Below are positions 34,866-44,366 of a stretch of 64,000 nucleotides of DNA, in pieces. The DNA lies in assembly GCA_022824865.1 (NCBI GenBank), contig JAJDZD010000025.1:40656-104655 (forward strand), written 5' to 3'. Each line of letters opens with the position of its first letter. Within the stretch, counting starts at the first letter, position 1. The translations under genes were made by a program, and so were the position numbers. Origin of the DNA: Chloroflexota bacterium (lineage in GTDB: Bacteria; Chloroflexota; UBA11872). The notes below the pieces were generated by a model, which did no database searches, had not been told where the DNA came from, and saw nothing but the letters and a program-made list of their open reading frames with translations.

Positions 34866-35867
34866 CTAGCTCCAGGCCATCCGTAGACCGGCCGCGATGA
34901 GCAGATTCACCACGCCGATCGGAATCAGGATCTTCCAGCAGAAATTCATGAGCTGGTCGTAGCGGAAGCGCGGCTGCGTGGCGCGCAGCAGGAAGAAGCC
35001 GAACATGAACACGCTGCACTTCAAGAGGAACCAGAACACGCCGGTGAGCGCCTCCAGCCCGGGAATCGTCCAGCCACGCCAACCGCCGAGGAAGAGCGTG
35101 GCGACGATTGCCGACATGAGCAGCATGTTGGCGTACTCGGCCATAAAGAAGAAGGCCCAGCGCATGCCCGAGTACTCGACATGGAACCCTGCTACCAGTT
35201 CCGACTCGGCTTCCGGCAAGTCAAACGGAGCCCGGTTGGTCTCGGCAACGGCCGCGATCACGAAGAGCAGGAAGCCGATCAACTGGGGAACTATGAACCA
35301 GAGGCCGGCCTGCGCGTTCACGATGTCAATCAGGCTCAGCGAGCCGGCGTAGATGATGACCGCCAGCACGGCCAGTCCCATCACCAGTTCATAACTGATC
35401 ACCTGCGCGCTGGAGCGCAGCGCGCCCAGGTGGGCGTACTTGCTATTCGACGACCAGCCTGACATGACCACGCCGTAGACGCCGAGCGAGCCCATGGCCA
35501 GGAAGAACAGGATTCCGACATTGAGATCGGCGACCCAGAGTCCGATGGTCCGTCCCATTTCGACCTCGGGACCAAAGGGAACAATGGCCCAGGCCGCCAG
35601 GGCTGGCATGACCATCATTACTGGCGCGAACCAGTACACGCCCTTGTCGGATTCGCCTGGAATCATGTCTTCCTTGATCCCGAGTTTCAGGCCGTCGGCG
35701 GCGGTCTGCAGCGTGCCGCGCCAGCCCACGCGATGCGGGCCGTAGCGCGATTGCATGCGGCCGAGGATCCAGCGTTCCAGCAGCACCAGCGGCATCGCGC
35801 CGATCGCAAACAGCAGAAAGACCGCCAGGACTTTCGTGATCAAGATCAGCCAGGCCCAGAAGTCCAT
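34866..35867 (-). CDS. nuoH: NADH-quinone oxidoreductase subunit H
   Basis: 333 residues and eight helices. The loop GRMQSRYGPHRVGWRGTLQTAADGLKLG is cut here for length: its key parts are RYGPHRVG and ADGLKL, which line the quinone chamber. ETNRAPFDLPEAESELV is the most conserved motif of the subunit. It forms the quinone-binding part of the membrane arm. Confidence 0.96.
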   Translation of the reverse strand: MDFWAWLILITKVLAVFLLFAIGAMPLVLLERWILGRMQSRYGPHRVGWRGTLQTAADGLKLGIKEDMIPGESDKGVYWFAPVMMVMPALAAWAIVPFGPEVEMGRTIGLWVADLNVGILFFLAMGSLGVYGVVMSGWSSNSKYAHLGALRSSAQVISYELVMGLAVLAVIIYAGSLSLIDIVNAQAGLWFIVPQLIGFLLFVIAAVAETNRAPFDLPEAESELVAGFHVEYSGMRWAFFFMAEYANMLLMSAIVATLFLGGWRGWTIPGLEALTGVFWFLLKCSVFMFGFFLLRATQPRFRYDQLMNFCWKILIPIGVVNLLIAAGLRMAWS

Positions 35868-35869
35868 AC

Positions 35870-38305
35870 TTAGGCTTTGCTCACGCGAACCGCGGTGCCG
35901 TCGGGGGATCGCGGATCCAGCTGACGTGGTGCGGCTTCCAGGAAGCGGTCGGGCAGGCTGACGACGCCGGATGGCACACGTCGAGCGACCATGGCCTTCA
36001 GGTTGACCTCGCCGCCCGCGGATGCCACATGTACGCGGTCGCCGTGCGCGATCTGAAGGCGCTCGGCGTCGTCGGGGTTCAATTCGGCCACCGCGTCCGG
36101 CAGCATCAATGTCAGGCTTGGCGCGTGGCGTCCGGCCACGCCCGCCGTGTAGAGATGCTGCTCCGTTGCCAGAACGAGCCGGTCGCCGTTGACGTTGGGA
36201 AGGTCGGCGCCGTTCACAGAAACGGCTTGGCCCGATCCGGAAATCGACGGGGCAACGGAGAGCCTCGCCAGTTCTTCTGAAATTGGTTCATGGCTGCGCC
36301 AACCAAAGTCGGCGCCCATCGCGGCCGCGATTCGCGCCACGATCTCCCAGTCCGGCCGGGCATCGCCCACCGGCGGAATCGCCGGTTCGAGCCGACCGAG
36401 CCGGCCTTCAAAGTTGCTGTAGTGCCCGCCCTTTTCGGCAAACGTGGCGCCCGGCAGCACAACGTCGGCGACTTCCGTCGTCGCGTTCATAAAGATGTCC
36501 TGCGCGACGACGAGGTCGGCTTCGCGCAGGGCGGCGCTTACGCCGCTGGGGTTGGCTGCGCCGCCGACTACGTCTTCGCCCATCACATAGAGCGCTCGCA
36601 TTGGGCCCTCGACGAATTCGGCGAAGGGCAATCCCGGCTCCTCGCTCAACTCGACGCCCCATGCATCGCCTATTTCGCCGCGGGCTTCGGGATCCGCGAG
36701 CGGCCGGGCGCCGGGCAGGAGGTCAGGGGCCATACCGACGCGGAAGGTGCCGACCGAGTTGGCACGTTCGGCCAGCGGGAACAGTTTCACGCCGTCCCGC
36801 GCCAGCGCCAGGTTGGCGGCGGCCTGCGCGATCTTGTCGGCTTTACCGAGAGTCCAGACGCCGGTATCCCACACGACGGCAACGGACTCGGCCGCGCCGA
36901 CCATCTGACTGATTTCGTCGAATGCGGCGGCGTCGATTCCAGTTACCTGCTCCGCGCCGTCGTCCGCTGCGTCCGCCAATCCGCTCAGGAATGCGGCTTC
37001 GCCGCCGGGACGCACACGCGCTGAAATCGTGGCGAAGTCGTCAAGGCCGCTACCCAGTCGGGTAGCGACGACGAGCTTGCGCCCCGTGTCCCGGGCCGCC
37101 TGCTTGATGTGCGCCCCCACCACGTTGTGCGTCTGCCCAATGTCGGCGCCCACGACCAAAATCAGGTCAGATTCAAGCAGTTCGCTCTGCGTATGCGGAC
37201 CAACCTCGCTGCCCAGAACCGCACGCAGCGTGCGGGCCGTGGCGTGCAAGCCGCTGTCCTGGCTGTAGACGTTGTTTGTGCCGAGCACCGCGCGGGCAAA
37301 TCGCTGAAGCGTGTAGTTGTCCTCATTGGTGGTGTTCGGCGAACCGACCACGCCCACCGAGCCAGGACCGTGCTCGTCCAACACGCCGCGCAGTCCCGTG
37401 GTGATCGCGTCCAGCGCCGCGCGCCAACTCACCGGCCACAGCACGCCACCGCGACGGACCATCGGCTGCGTGATCCGATCCTCGCTATTCACGAAGGAGT
37501 GACCGAAGAAGCCCTTGGCGCAGAGAATGCCGCGGTCGGGTTCTTCAAGACCGTTGGAGCGAGTTCGCACAACCTCGCCGTGCCGAGATTCCACCAGGAT
37601 TGAGCAGCCAACCGAGCAATGCGGGCAGGTGGACGCCGCCTTTTCGGTCTGCCAGCTTCGCGCGGAGTGCTTGAACGGGCGGCTCAGCAATGCGCCGACC
37701 GGACAGGTCTCGATGCACATCCCGCATCGTTCGCAGTCCATGAAGTCGTGCTGCGCCGGGGCAATGAAGGTGCCCACGCTTCGCTCCACAAAGTCCAGAG
37801 CGCGAACGCCAATCTGCTCGTCGCAAATGCGCACGCAGCGGCCGCACAGGATGCAGCGGTTGTGGTTGAGGAGGATGACCTCGTTGAGGATTTCCTCCGG
37901 GTGCGCCTTCGGGACGGTCTCGTACGGACTCTGGTGTATCTCCTGGTCGAAGACCTCGTCCTGCAGTTCGCAGGTTCCCGCCTGGTCGCAATACGGGCAG
38001 TCCAGCGGGTGGTGCTGGAGCTGCAGTTCGATCACGTGCTTGCGGATGTCGCGGATGCTCTGGCTGTTCGTCACAACCGTCATCCCGTCGCCGGCCGGGG
38101 TTGTGCATGAAGCCGTCGGGCGCGGCGGTCCGGGCTGTACTTCGACCACACACATGCGGCACGCGCCGTACGGCTTCAGTCGCGGGTCGGTGCAGAGGGT
38201 CGGAATTTCGACGCCGATGGACTCGCAGGCCTGCAGCACGGTCGCGCCGCGCGGCACCTGCACCTCATCGCCATCAATTGTGAGCGTGACCGTATCGCTA
38301 CTCAT
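35870..38305 (-). CDS. nuoG: NADH-quinone oxidoreductase subunit G
   Basis: 811 residues. The N-terminal 2Fe-2S domain has C38, C49, C52 and C67. The H99/C103/C106/C112 motif (HPLDCPYC...C) ligates cluster N5. Two further 4Fe-4S motifs (CILCGRCVRIC, CERCGMCIETC) follow. CPHCSVGC then opens the molybdopterin-oxidoreductase-like domain, which is full length. In most bacteria nuoG follows nuoE and nuoF, which feed it electrons from NADH. Here it directly follows nuoD (four-base overlap), so the electron donor for this enzyme is uncertain. Confidence 0.95.
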   Translation of the reverse strand: MSSDTVTLTIDGDEVQVPRGATVLQACESIGVEIPTLCTDPRLKPYGACRMCVVEVQPGPPRPTASCTTPAGDGMTVVTNSQSIRDIRKHVIELQLQHHPLDCPYCDQAGTCELQDEVFDQEIHQSPYETVPKAHPEEILNEVILLNHNRCILCGRCVRICDEQIGVRALDFVERSVGTFIAPAQHDFMDCERCGMCIETCPVGALLSRPFKHSARSWQTEKAASTCPHCSVGCSILVESRHGEVVRTRSNGLEEPDRGILCAKGFFGHSFVNSEDRITQPMVRRGGVLWPVSWRAALDAITTGLRGVLDEHGPGSVGVVGSPNTTNEDNYTLQRFARAVLGTNNVYSQDSGLHATARTLRAVLGSEVGPHTQSELLESDLILVVGADIGQTHNVVGAHIKQAARDTGRKLVVATRLGSGLDDFATISARVRPGGEAAFLSGLADAADDGAEQVTGIDAAAFDEISQMVGAAESVAVVWDTGVWTLGKADKIAQAAANLALARDGVKLFPLAERANSVGTFRVGMAPDLLPGARPLADPEARGEIGDAWGVELSEEPGLPFAEFVEGPMRALYVMGEDVVGGAANPSGVSAALREADLVVAQDIFMNATTEVADVVLPGATFAEKGGHYSNFEGRLGRLEPAIPPVGDARPDWEIVARIAAAMGADFGWRSHEPISEELARLSVAPSISGSGQAVSVNGADLPNVNGDRLVLATEQHLYTAGVAGRHAPSLTLMLPDAVAELNPDDAERLQIAHGDRVHVASAGGEVNLKAMVARRVPSGVVSLPDRFLEAAPRQLDPRSPDGTAVRVSKA

Positions 38306-39534
38306 CGATCAACCTCACCCAGCACGATGTCGACGCTGCCGATAATGGCTACCACGTCCGCGATCAGGCTGCCCACGCTTATTTCTTCAATGATGCTGAG
38401 GTTGACGAACGACGGTGAACGCACGTGGCATCGGTATGGCATGCCCGTTCCGTCGCTGACGAAATAGAAGCCAAGCTCGCCCTTCGGATTCTCGATCCCG
38501 AAGTAGGACTCGCCCGGCGGTGGCTGCACGCCGTGCATCACCAGCTTGAAGTGGTTGATCATCGCTTCCATGTCCACCGGCACCCGACCGATGTCCGGTG
38601 GTACCACCTGGGGCAGGTCCACGTTTGAAGGGGCGTCCAACGGCAAGTCCCGCAGCGCCTCCACGCACTGTCCGATGATCCGTTTCGACTGATACATCTC
38701 GTTCAGCCGCACCAGGTAGCGCGCGTAGACGTCACCCTCTGTGAAGACCGGCACCTCAAAGTCCACCAGGTCATAGGCCGCGTACGGCTGGGCCTTTCGC
38801 AAGTCCCAGGCGATTCCTGAGCCGCGAATCACCGGCCCGGTCAGTCCATAGCTCAGCGCCTGCTCCTGGGTGATGAGCCCCACGTCGCGTGTTCGCTCGA
38901 TGAAGACCTCGTTCTCCGTCAGCAGGGCGTCGATTTCGTCCAACGTGTAGCCGTTCAGGAAGGCTTCCACGTTGTCCAGCCATTGGTCACCCACGTCGTG
39001 CGGACCGGTGCCGCCGACTCGCATGAATGAGGTCGTCAGACGCGCGCCGCAGGCTTCCTCGAACAGGTAAAGGATCTTCTCGCGCTCACGCAGTGACCAC
39101 AGGAACGCCGACATGGCGCCAATGTCCAGCCCGTGAGTGCCCAGCCAGATGTGGTGGGCGGCCAGCCGCGAGAGTTCCGCCACCGCGGTGCGCAGATAGC
39201 GGGCCCGCAGTGGAATGTCGTCGGTGATGCCCATCAGCTTCTCGATGGCCATCAGGTAGGCCATGTTGTTCGAGGGTCCCGACGTGTAGTCCATCCGGTC
39301 GGTCAGCGTGATGCCGCCCCGGTAGTCGTGGACCTCCAGCAGCTTCTCCACGCCGCGGTGCAGGTAGCCCATGTCGGCGTCGCAGCGGCGGACTTCCTCG
39401 CCGTCCAACTCGATCACCAGGCGGAGCACGCCGTGGGTGCTGGGGTGCTGCGGCCCCATGTTGAGGATCATGTTGTCCCCGCTGCCGCGTTCCAGGTCCA
39501 TGCGGGCGTCGGCCACTCCGGATACCACGGTCAT
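38302..39534 (-). CDS. nuoD: NADH-quinone oxidoreductase subunit D
   Basis: 410 residues of the 49-kDa subunit family. [16 protein letters not shown] is the conserved beta-hairpin near the quinone, [11 protein letters not shown] and [13 protein letters not shown] follow, and the C-terminus ends VLGEVDR as usual. The start overlaps nuoC by four bases. The true start may be at the later Met of [10 protein letters not shown]. It binds quinone together with NuoB, which is missing locally. Confidence 0.95.
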   Translation of the reverse strand: MTVVSGVADARMDLERGSGDNMILNMGPQHPSTHGVLRLVIELDGEEVRRCDADMGYLHRGVEKLLEVHDYRGGITLTDRMDYTSGPSNNMAYLMAIEKLMGITDDIPLRARYLRTAVAELSRLAAHHIWLGTHGLDIGAMSAFLWSLREREKILYLFEEACGARLTTSFMRVGGTGPHDVGDQWLDNVEAFLNGYTLDEIDALLTENEVFIERTRDVGLITQEQALSYGLTGPVIRGSGIAWDLRKAQPYAAYDLVDFEVPVFTEGDVYARYLVRLNEMYQSKRIIGQCVEALRDLPLDAPSNVDLPQVVPPDIGRVPVDMEAMINHFKLVMHGVQPPPGESYFGIENPKGELGFYFVSDGTGMPYRCHVRSPSFVNLSIIEEISVGSLIADVVAIIGSVDIVLGEVDR

Positions 39535-40106
39535 GCGCCGTTCGCCTTGTCCACGTCGGCCCAGAAGTCGTCGGGGTCCAACTGACCAACCAGGTCATTT
39601 CGGTGAGCGTCTTCGGGGAAGGTCGGGCCTTCCACGGGGTACTCCTTGCGCAGCGGGTGCCCCTCGTAGCCCTCGGGCAGCAGGATGCGCTTCAGGTTGG
39701 GGTGTCCGGTGAAACCGATCCCAAAGAGGTCAAAGACCTCACGCTCCAGGTAAAGGGCAGAGGCGTATGTTGCGGTTGCGGAGGCCACGGAGCCGCCATC
39801 GGACAGTCGAGCCGTCACGCGAGCAAAGAGGTTGTTCGTCAGCGAGCGGAACTGCCACAGGACCTGGAACTCGCGCCCGACGTCCAGCGGCCAGTGCACA
39901 GCCGTCACGTCCACGAGCTGCTCAAGTTTCAGTTCCTGATCGTCGCGCAACGCCGGAAACAGGGCGGGCAGCGCTTCGGGTGAGACCTCGGCCACAGGAT
40001 CGCCGTGGTCCACGCGTCCGTTCAGGTAGGCCGCGCCAGCGTGCTGCTGGATGCGATCCAGAATGGCTTCAGCTGTCAGCGTCGGCGAGGCGGCTGGCAC
40101 CAACAC
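39531..40106 (-). CDS. nuoC: NADH-quinone oxidoreductase subunit C
   Basis: 191 residues of the 30-kDa subunit family. [20 protein letters not shown] and [19 protein letters not shown] are its signatures. It is a stand-alone C, not a C-D fusion. Three bases separate it from nuoA, with no room for nuoB, which in most bacteria lies between nuoA and nuoC. Confidence 0.95.
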   Translation of the reverse strand: MLVPAASPTLTAEAILDRIQQHAGAAYLNGRVDHGDPVAEVSPEALPALFPALRDDQELKLEQLVDVTAVHWPLDVGREFQVLWQFRSLTNNLFARVTARLSDGGSVASATATYASALYLEREVFDLFGIGFTGHPNLKRILLPEGYEGHPLRKEYPVEGPTFPEDAHRNDLVGQLDPDDFWADVDKANGA

Positions 40107-40109
40107 GGG

Positions 40110-40472
40110 CTAGCGGTTCCAGTCCAGGGCGCCCTTGCGCCACTCGTACACAAACGCCACCGCCAGAATGAGGATGAAGACGACGCCAGCCAGGAACAAT
40201 GACACCTGGTCGTCGATCATGTTGAAGTAGAGCGCCCACGGATAGAAGAAGAGCAACTCCACGTCGAAGATCAGAAACGTCACAGCCACCAGGTAGAAGC
40301 GGATGTTGTGCCGCCCACGCGCGTCCCCGATCGGAGGCATGCCGGATTCGTACGCCTCCACCTTGGCGTCGAACTTGCGGTGCGGCTTGAGCAGCATGGT
40401 GCCGACAAGGCTCCCGACTGCAAATAGGAAGGCGATGGCCATCAAAAGGACAATGGCTACCCAGCTAGGCAT
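40110..40472 (-). CDS. nuoA: NADH-quinone oxidoreductase subunit A
   Basis: 120 residues, three helices, with the conserved KVEAYESGMPP and RFYLVAVTFLIFDVELLFFYPWA-type segment (key part FLIFDVELLF). First gene of the nuo operon. A Rex-type operator and promoter lie 40-96 bases upstream, so the operon is likely induced when the NADH/NAD+ ratio is high. Confidence 0.95.
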   Translation of the reverse strand: MPSWVAIVLLMAIAFLFAVGSLVGTMLLKPHRKFDAKVEAYESGMPPIGDARGRHNIRFYLVAVTFLIFDVELLFFYPWALYFNMIDDQVSLFLAGVVFILILAVAFVYEWRKGALDWNR

Positions 40473-40511
40473 CGTCGCGCTCTGCTGCTCCCCTGGCCGT
40501 GAGAGGCTGCG

Positions 40512-40529
40512 TTGTGATCATTTTCACAA
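40512..40529. promoter_or_regulatory. Rex operator
   Basis: TTGTGATCATTTTCACAA fits the Rex-box consensus TTGTGA-N6-TCACAA perfectly in both half-sites. It lies between rex and nuoA, 9 bases past the likely nuo -10, so bound Rex would cover the transcription start. Confidence 0.85.
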
Positions 40530-40538
40530 ACTCCGCGC

Positions 40539-40568
40539 ATCATACGCGCCAATGGTGCCGCTTGCGAA
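40539..40568 (-). promoter_or_regulatory. Putative nuo operon promoter
   Basis: On the minus strand TTCGCA (40563-40568), 18 bases, TATGAT (40539-40544). The Rex operator starts just downstream, at the expected +1. Confidence 0.5.
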
Positions 40569-40595
40569 CCGGTGGCCTCTCGGAGGGGCCAAAAG

Positions 40596-41237
40596 TCACT
40601 CGGCCAGGGAGTAGGAGAGGTGCTCGACCTCCACCGCCAGGTCCACGTTGGATAGCTGTACGTGCGCCGGTACACGCAACTGGGTGGGCGCGAAGTTGAG
40701 GATGGCGCGCACTCCCGCGGCCACTGCTTGGTCCACGACCTTCTGCGCGGCGCGGGCGGGCACGGTAACGATCACCATGTCAACGCGATCCTCGCGCACC
40801 ACATGCGCCAGATCGCCGACGGGAAGCACCGTCGTGCCGTTGACAGTCGATCCGACTACGGCCGCGTCGCTGTCAAAGGCGGCGACAACATCGAAACCCT
40901 GGTTATTGAAGCCCGGATACGCGATGAGCGCGCGGCCGAGGTTCCCGACGCCGACGAGGCCGATGCGCCAGCCGCGGTCGATTCCGAGGATCGATGCCAG
41001 GCGCTGCCGAAGCGCGGAAACGGCGTAGCCCACACCTCGCTTGCCAAACGACCCGAAGTACGCGAGATCGCGCCGAACCTGGGCGGCCGTGAATCCGGTC
41101 AAGGCGGCAAGCGTTTCCGACGAGACGTTTGCCTGCCCTTCTGAATGGACGGTGCCCAGCACGCGGTAGTAAGTGGACAGTCGCCGAACGGTGGTCGGCG
41201 GTACGGGGCGGCTCTGGTTGGCGTGGTCCATCCACAT
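40596..41237 (-). CDS. rex: Redox-sensing transcriptional repressor Rex
   Basis: About 213 residues from ATG 41237. The N-terminal winged helix includes TTVRRLSTYYRVL and AAQVRRDLAYFGSFGKRGVGY, the DNA-recognition part. The Rossmann domain has GLVGVGNLGRAL for NADH binding and ends with NFAPTQLRVP. Rex leaves DNA when NADH is high. It sits directly upstream of the nuo operon and its operator, so it regulates complex I and perhaps itself. A longer in-frame extension (to 41357) is not family-like. Confidence 0.94.
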   Translation of the reverse strand: MWMDHANQSRPVPPTTVRRLSTYYRVLGTVHSEGQANVSSETLAALTGFTAAQVRRDLAYFGSFGKRGVGYAVSALRQRLASILGIDRGWRIGLVGVGNLGRALIAYPGFNNQGFDVVAAFDSDAAVVGSTVNGTTVLPVGDLAHVVREDRVDMVIVTVPARAAQKVVDQAVAAGVRAILNFAPTQLRVPAHVQLSNVDLAVEVEHLSYSLAE

Positions 41238-41404
41238 CGCGGCCAGCGCGAACAAGCCTATTCTCGCAGCCCGGATGGGATGCGACCTAGGTGATGCATG
41301 GCGATTGACGAAGTTGACGCGGGCGGGCCTGTGCCTATGCTCGCGAGTTACTCCCAAAAGACCATGAATCCGGTGCCAGACCGAAATCAGGCGGGCGGCG
41401 GCCA

Positions 41405-43378
41405 GTGAGCGGTATCCGCGTCGGTGTGGACGTCGGCGGCACGTTCACTGACTTCACCGTCGCTGCCGACGACGGTCTGTACGTCTTCAAGGTTTCCAGC
41501 ACGCCGCACGACCCGGCTGAGGCTGTACTTGAGGGCTTGCGGCGCGCCGGAATCGGGGAGGACGCCACGGTCGTGCACGGATCGACCGTGGCGACAAATG
41601 CGGTACTTGAGCGCAAGGGCGCGCGTACGGCGCTGGTCACGACGGCCGGGTTTCGCGATGTGCTGGAGATCGCACGCCAGAACCGTCCCGCGCTCTACGA
41701 CATTGAGCCGCGCAAGCCGTCGCCGCTGATTGAGCGAGAGCTTCGACTGGAGGTCGATGAACGCGTGGGCGCGGACGGCACTGTCCGCCGACCATTGAGC
41801 CGCGAGTCGCTTGAACGCCTTACCGAAGAGGTGCGCCAACTCAAGCCGGAAGCCGCCGCCGTATGTCTGCTCTTCGGCTTCCTGCGGCCGTCGCACGAGC
41901 GCTCGGTGCGTGCCGCCCTGCGCCGAGCCGGCGTGCGCTGGGTCTCCGTTTCGTCGGAAGTGCTGCCCGAACATCGTGAGTACGAGCGCACGAGTACAAC
42001 CGTGGTTGATGCGTACGTGGCGCCCGTGATGGGCCGGTACATCCGACGCCTGGAACGCGCGGCCCCCGGGCAACTGTGGATCGTCCAGTCCAGCGGCGGA
42101 GTCCTGCGATCATCCGAGGCCGCGGCGGCACCGGTCCAATCGGTGCTCAGCGGTCCCGCCGCGGGAGTAGTCGGCGCGCGCGCCGTGGCCGCCGCGTCGG
42201 GATTCGATCGGATCGTGACTCTGGACATGGGCGGCACGTCTACGGACGTGGCCATCTGCCCGGGCGAACCGTTGCGTCGAACAGACGCGACGGTAGGCGG
42301 ACTCCCGGTCGCGATTCCCATGACGGACATCCATACCGTGGGGGCCGGCGGTGGGTCGATCGCGGCTCGCGACGAGGCCGGCGGGCTGCGGGTCGGTCCG
42401 CGCAGCGCCGGCGCGCAGCCAGGTCCTGCCGCGTACGGCCGCGGCGGAGTGGAGCCGACGGTGACCGACGCCAATGTGGTGCTGGGCCGGTTGGTCTCCG
42501 ATGCCACGCTGGCGGACGATGTGGCGCTGGACGCCGCTGCGGCCGCGTCGGCCGTCGACCGGCTGTCACCCGCCAGCGATCAGTCGACGGAGAATCGCCT
42601 CCGAGCTGCAGCCGGCGTGGTTGCGGTGGCCGATGCGCACATGGAGCGGGCGCTGCGCGTGATCACGCTGGAGCGCGGCTACGACCCCCGCGACTTCACG
42701 CTGGTGGCATTTGGCGGCGCTGGTCCGCTGCACGGTTGCTCACTGGCCGAGCGTCTGGAGATCGACCGTGTGCTGGTGCCGCGATATCCCGGAGTACTAT
42801 CCGCGCTCGGCGCGCTCAGCGGTGCGCATGTCCGCGAGTATGCGACGACAGTGCTGCGGCCCGCGACCACCCGCAGCGTGCGAGCCCTGACCGCGGCATT
42901 CAACCGGCTGGAAAGAAACGCGCGGCGTGACTTTGTCGGCGTGGGGCGTCCCCGGTTGCGCCGGATGCTGGACCTTCGGTACCTCGGGCAGTCGTACGAA
43001 CTCACTGTGCCGCTGCGGGGGCGAGACCTTCCCGGCGCCGTTCGCGCCTTTCACCGGCGACACCACGAACGCTACGCGCACAGCCGGCCGGAGGCCGCCG
43101 TCGAGATCGTGGTCGCGCGTTTGCTCGCTTCCGTTGAGCAGCCGCCTCTGCCTGAGGTGCGGGCTCCGGTCTACGGACGTCCCTCGTCGCGGAGTGCACC
43201 GGTTGTAATCGACGGCGCATTCCAGCCCGCCCGACTCTTTCGGCGGATCGAGTTGCCGGTTGGCTTTCGGGCTCGCGGCCCGCTGCTTGTGGTGCAGGAC
43301 GATGCCACGACCTGGGCGCCGCCCGGTTGGCGGTTGGAGGTGGACCAGCAGGCGGCGCTGATATTGGAGCGAAACTAA
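41405..43378 (+). CDS. Hydantoinase/oxoprolinase family protein, A (HyuA-like) subunit
   Basis: 657 residues, GTG start. The actin-like ATPase motifs are GVDVGGTFTDF near the N-terminus and TLDMGGTSTDVAIC near residue 280. VHGSTVATNAVLERKGAR and GAGGGSIAARD are typical of HyuA / 5-oxoprolinase A and acetone carboxylase beta-type proteins. Such subunits hydrolyse ATP to open cyclic amides together with a HyuB partner. No hyuB lies next to it. It is divergent from rex and monocistronic by spacing. Substrate unknown. Confidence 0.88.
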   Translation: MSGIRVGVDVGGTFTDFTVAADDGLYVFKVSSTPHDPAEAVLEGLRRAGIGEDATVVHGSTVATNAVLERKGARTALVTTAGFRDVLEIARQNRPALYDIEPRKPSPLIERELRLEVDERVGADGTVRRPLSRESLERLTEEVRQLKPEAAAVCLLFGFLRPSHERSVRAALRRAGVRWVSVSSEVLPEHREYERTSTTVVDAYVAPVMGRYIRRLERAAPGQLWIVQSSGGVLRSSEAAAAPVQSVLSGPAAGVVGARAVAAASGFDRIVTLDMGGTSTDVAICPGEPLRRTDATVGGLPVAIPMTDIHTVGAGGGSIAARDEAGGLRVGPRSAGAQPGPAAYGRGGVEPTVTDANVVLGRLVSDATLADDVALDAAAAASAVDRLSPASDQSTENRLRAAAGVVAVADAHMERALRVITLERGYDPRDFTLVAFGGAGPLHGCSLAERLEIDRVLVPRYPGVLSALGALSGAHVREYATTVLRPATTRSVRALTAAFNRLERNARRDFVGVGRPRLRRMLDLRYLGQSYELTVPLRGRDLPGAVRAFHRRHHERYAHSRPEAAVEIVVARLLASVEQPPLPEVRAPVYGRPSSRSAPVVIDGAFQPARLFRRIELPVGFRARGPLLVVQDDATTWAPPGWRLEVDQQAALILERN

Positions 43379-43445
43379 CCTTCCCGGTCAGGGTTCGACA
43401 GTAAGCTGCCCGAGGCTTCCACGAGTTCTTCTGCCCTAAAGGCGC

Positions 43446-44366
43446 ATGTCGACACCTGTAATCCAAGTTCGCGACCTTCGCAAGGCCTATGGCGATTTGC
43501 AGGCCGTGGCGGGCGTTTCGTTTGAGGTGGCCGAAGGCGAAGTCTTCGGGATGTTAGGACCCAATGGGGCCGGCAAGACCACCACCGTTGAGATTCTCGA
43601 AGGCCTGCGAATCCGGGACAGCGGCGAAGTCGGCGTCCTTGGCATGGACCCGGCGACGTCCGGGCGCGAGTTCAAGCGGCTGGTTGGGGTGCAGCTGCAG
43701 CAAGTGGCGCTTTATCCACGCCTCCGCGTGCACGAAGTCATCAGTCTGTTTGGATCCTTCTACGAGCAGCAAGCCGAGACCGAGGAACTTATCGCGCTGA
43801 TGGGCCTGGAGGATCGACGCAACGCCCGCATCGCCGAACTCTCCGGCGGTCAGGCGCAGCGCCTGTCCGTGGCGCTGGCCGTGGTGAATATGCCGCGTCT
43901 CGTCTTCCTGGACGAGCCGTCGACCGGCATGGACCCACAGGCGCGTCGGAATCTCTGGGACATTATCGAAGGATTCAAGGCCAAAGGGATGACCGTGGTG
44001 CTCACAACGCACTACATGGAAGAGGCGGAACGGCTGTGTGACCGGGTCGCTGTGATGGATCACGGCCGGATCATCGCGCTCGACAGTCCCAGCGCGCTTG
44101 TGCGCGAGAACTTCGCCGAAGACGCCATCGAGTTCGTGTCGAACGACGGACTTTCGGCGAACGACCTCGGCGAACTGGCCGCTGTAACCAGCGCGGCTTC
44201 CCAGGGATCCGCCCACAGCATCTTCAGCAGCGACATCCCACGCACCATGGGTAGCCTGCTCGATCTTGCTCAGGAGCGCGGTGCTCCGCTGGAGGGCATG
44301 CGTGTACGCCACGCCACGCTTGAGGATGTGTTCCTCAAGCTCACTGGACGGACGCTCAGAGATTGA
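43446..44366 (+). CDS. ABC-2 type exporter, ATP-binding subunit
   Basis: 306 residues. Walker A GPNGAGKTTT (residues 38-47), signature LSGGQAQRLSV and Walker B VFLDEPSTGMD are intact, and the H-loop His is in VLTTHYMEEAE. The C-terminal ~80 residues are the variable region common in DrrA/CcmA-type exporter ATPases. It pairs with the permease that starts inside its stop codon. The cargo (drug, lipid, polysaccharide) is not evident. Confidence 0.93.
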   Translation: MSTPVIQVRDLRKAYGDLQAVAGVSFEVAEGEVFGMLGPNGAGKTTTVEILEGLRIRDSGEVGVLGMDPATSGREFKRLVGVQLQQVALYPRLRVHEVISLFGSFYEQQAETEELIALMGLEDRRNARIAELSGGQAQRLSVALAVVNMPRLVFLDEPSTGMDPQARRNLWDIIEGFKAKGMTVVLTTHYMEEAERLCDRVAVMDHGRIIALDSPSALVRENFAEDAIEFVSNDGLSANDLGELAAVTSAASQGSAHSIFSSDIPRTMGSLLDLAQERGAPLEGMRVRHATLEDVFLKLTGRTLRD

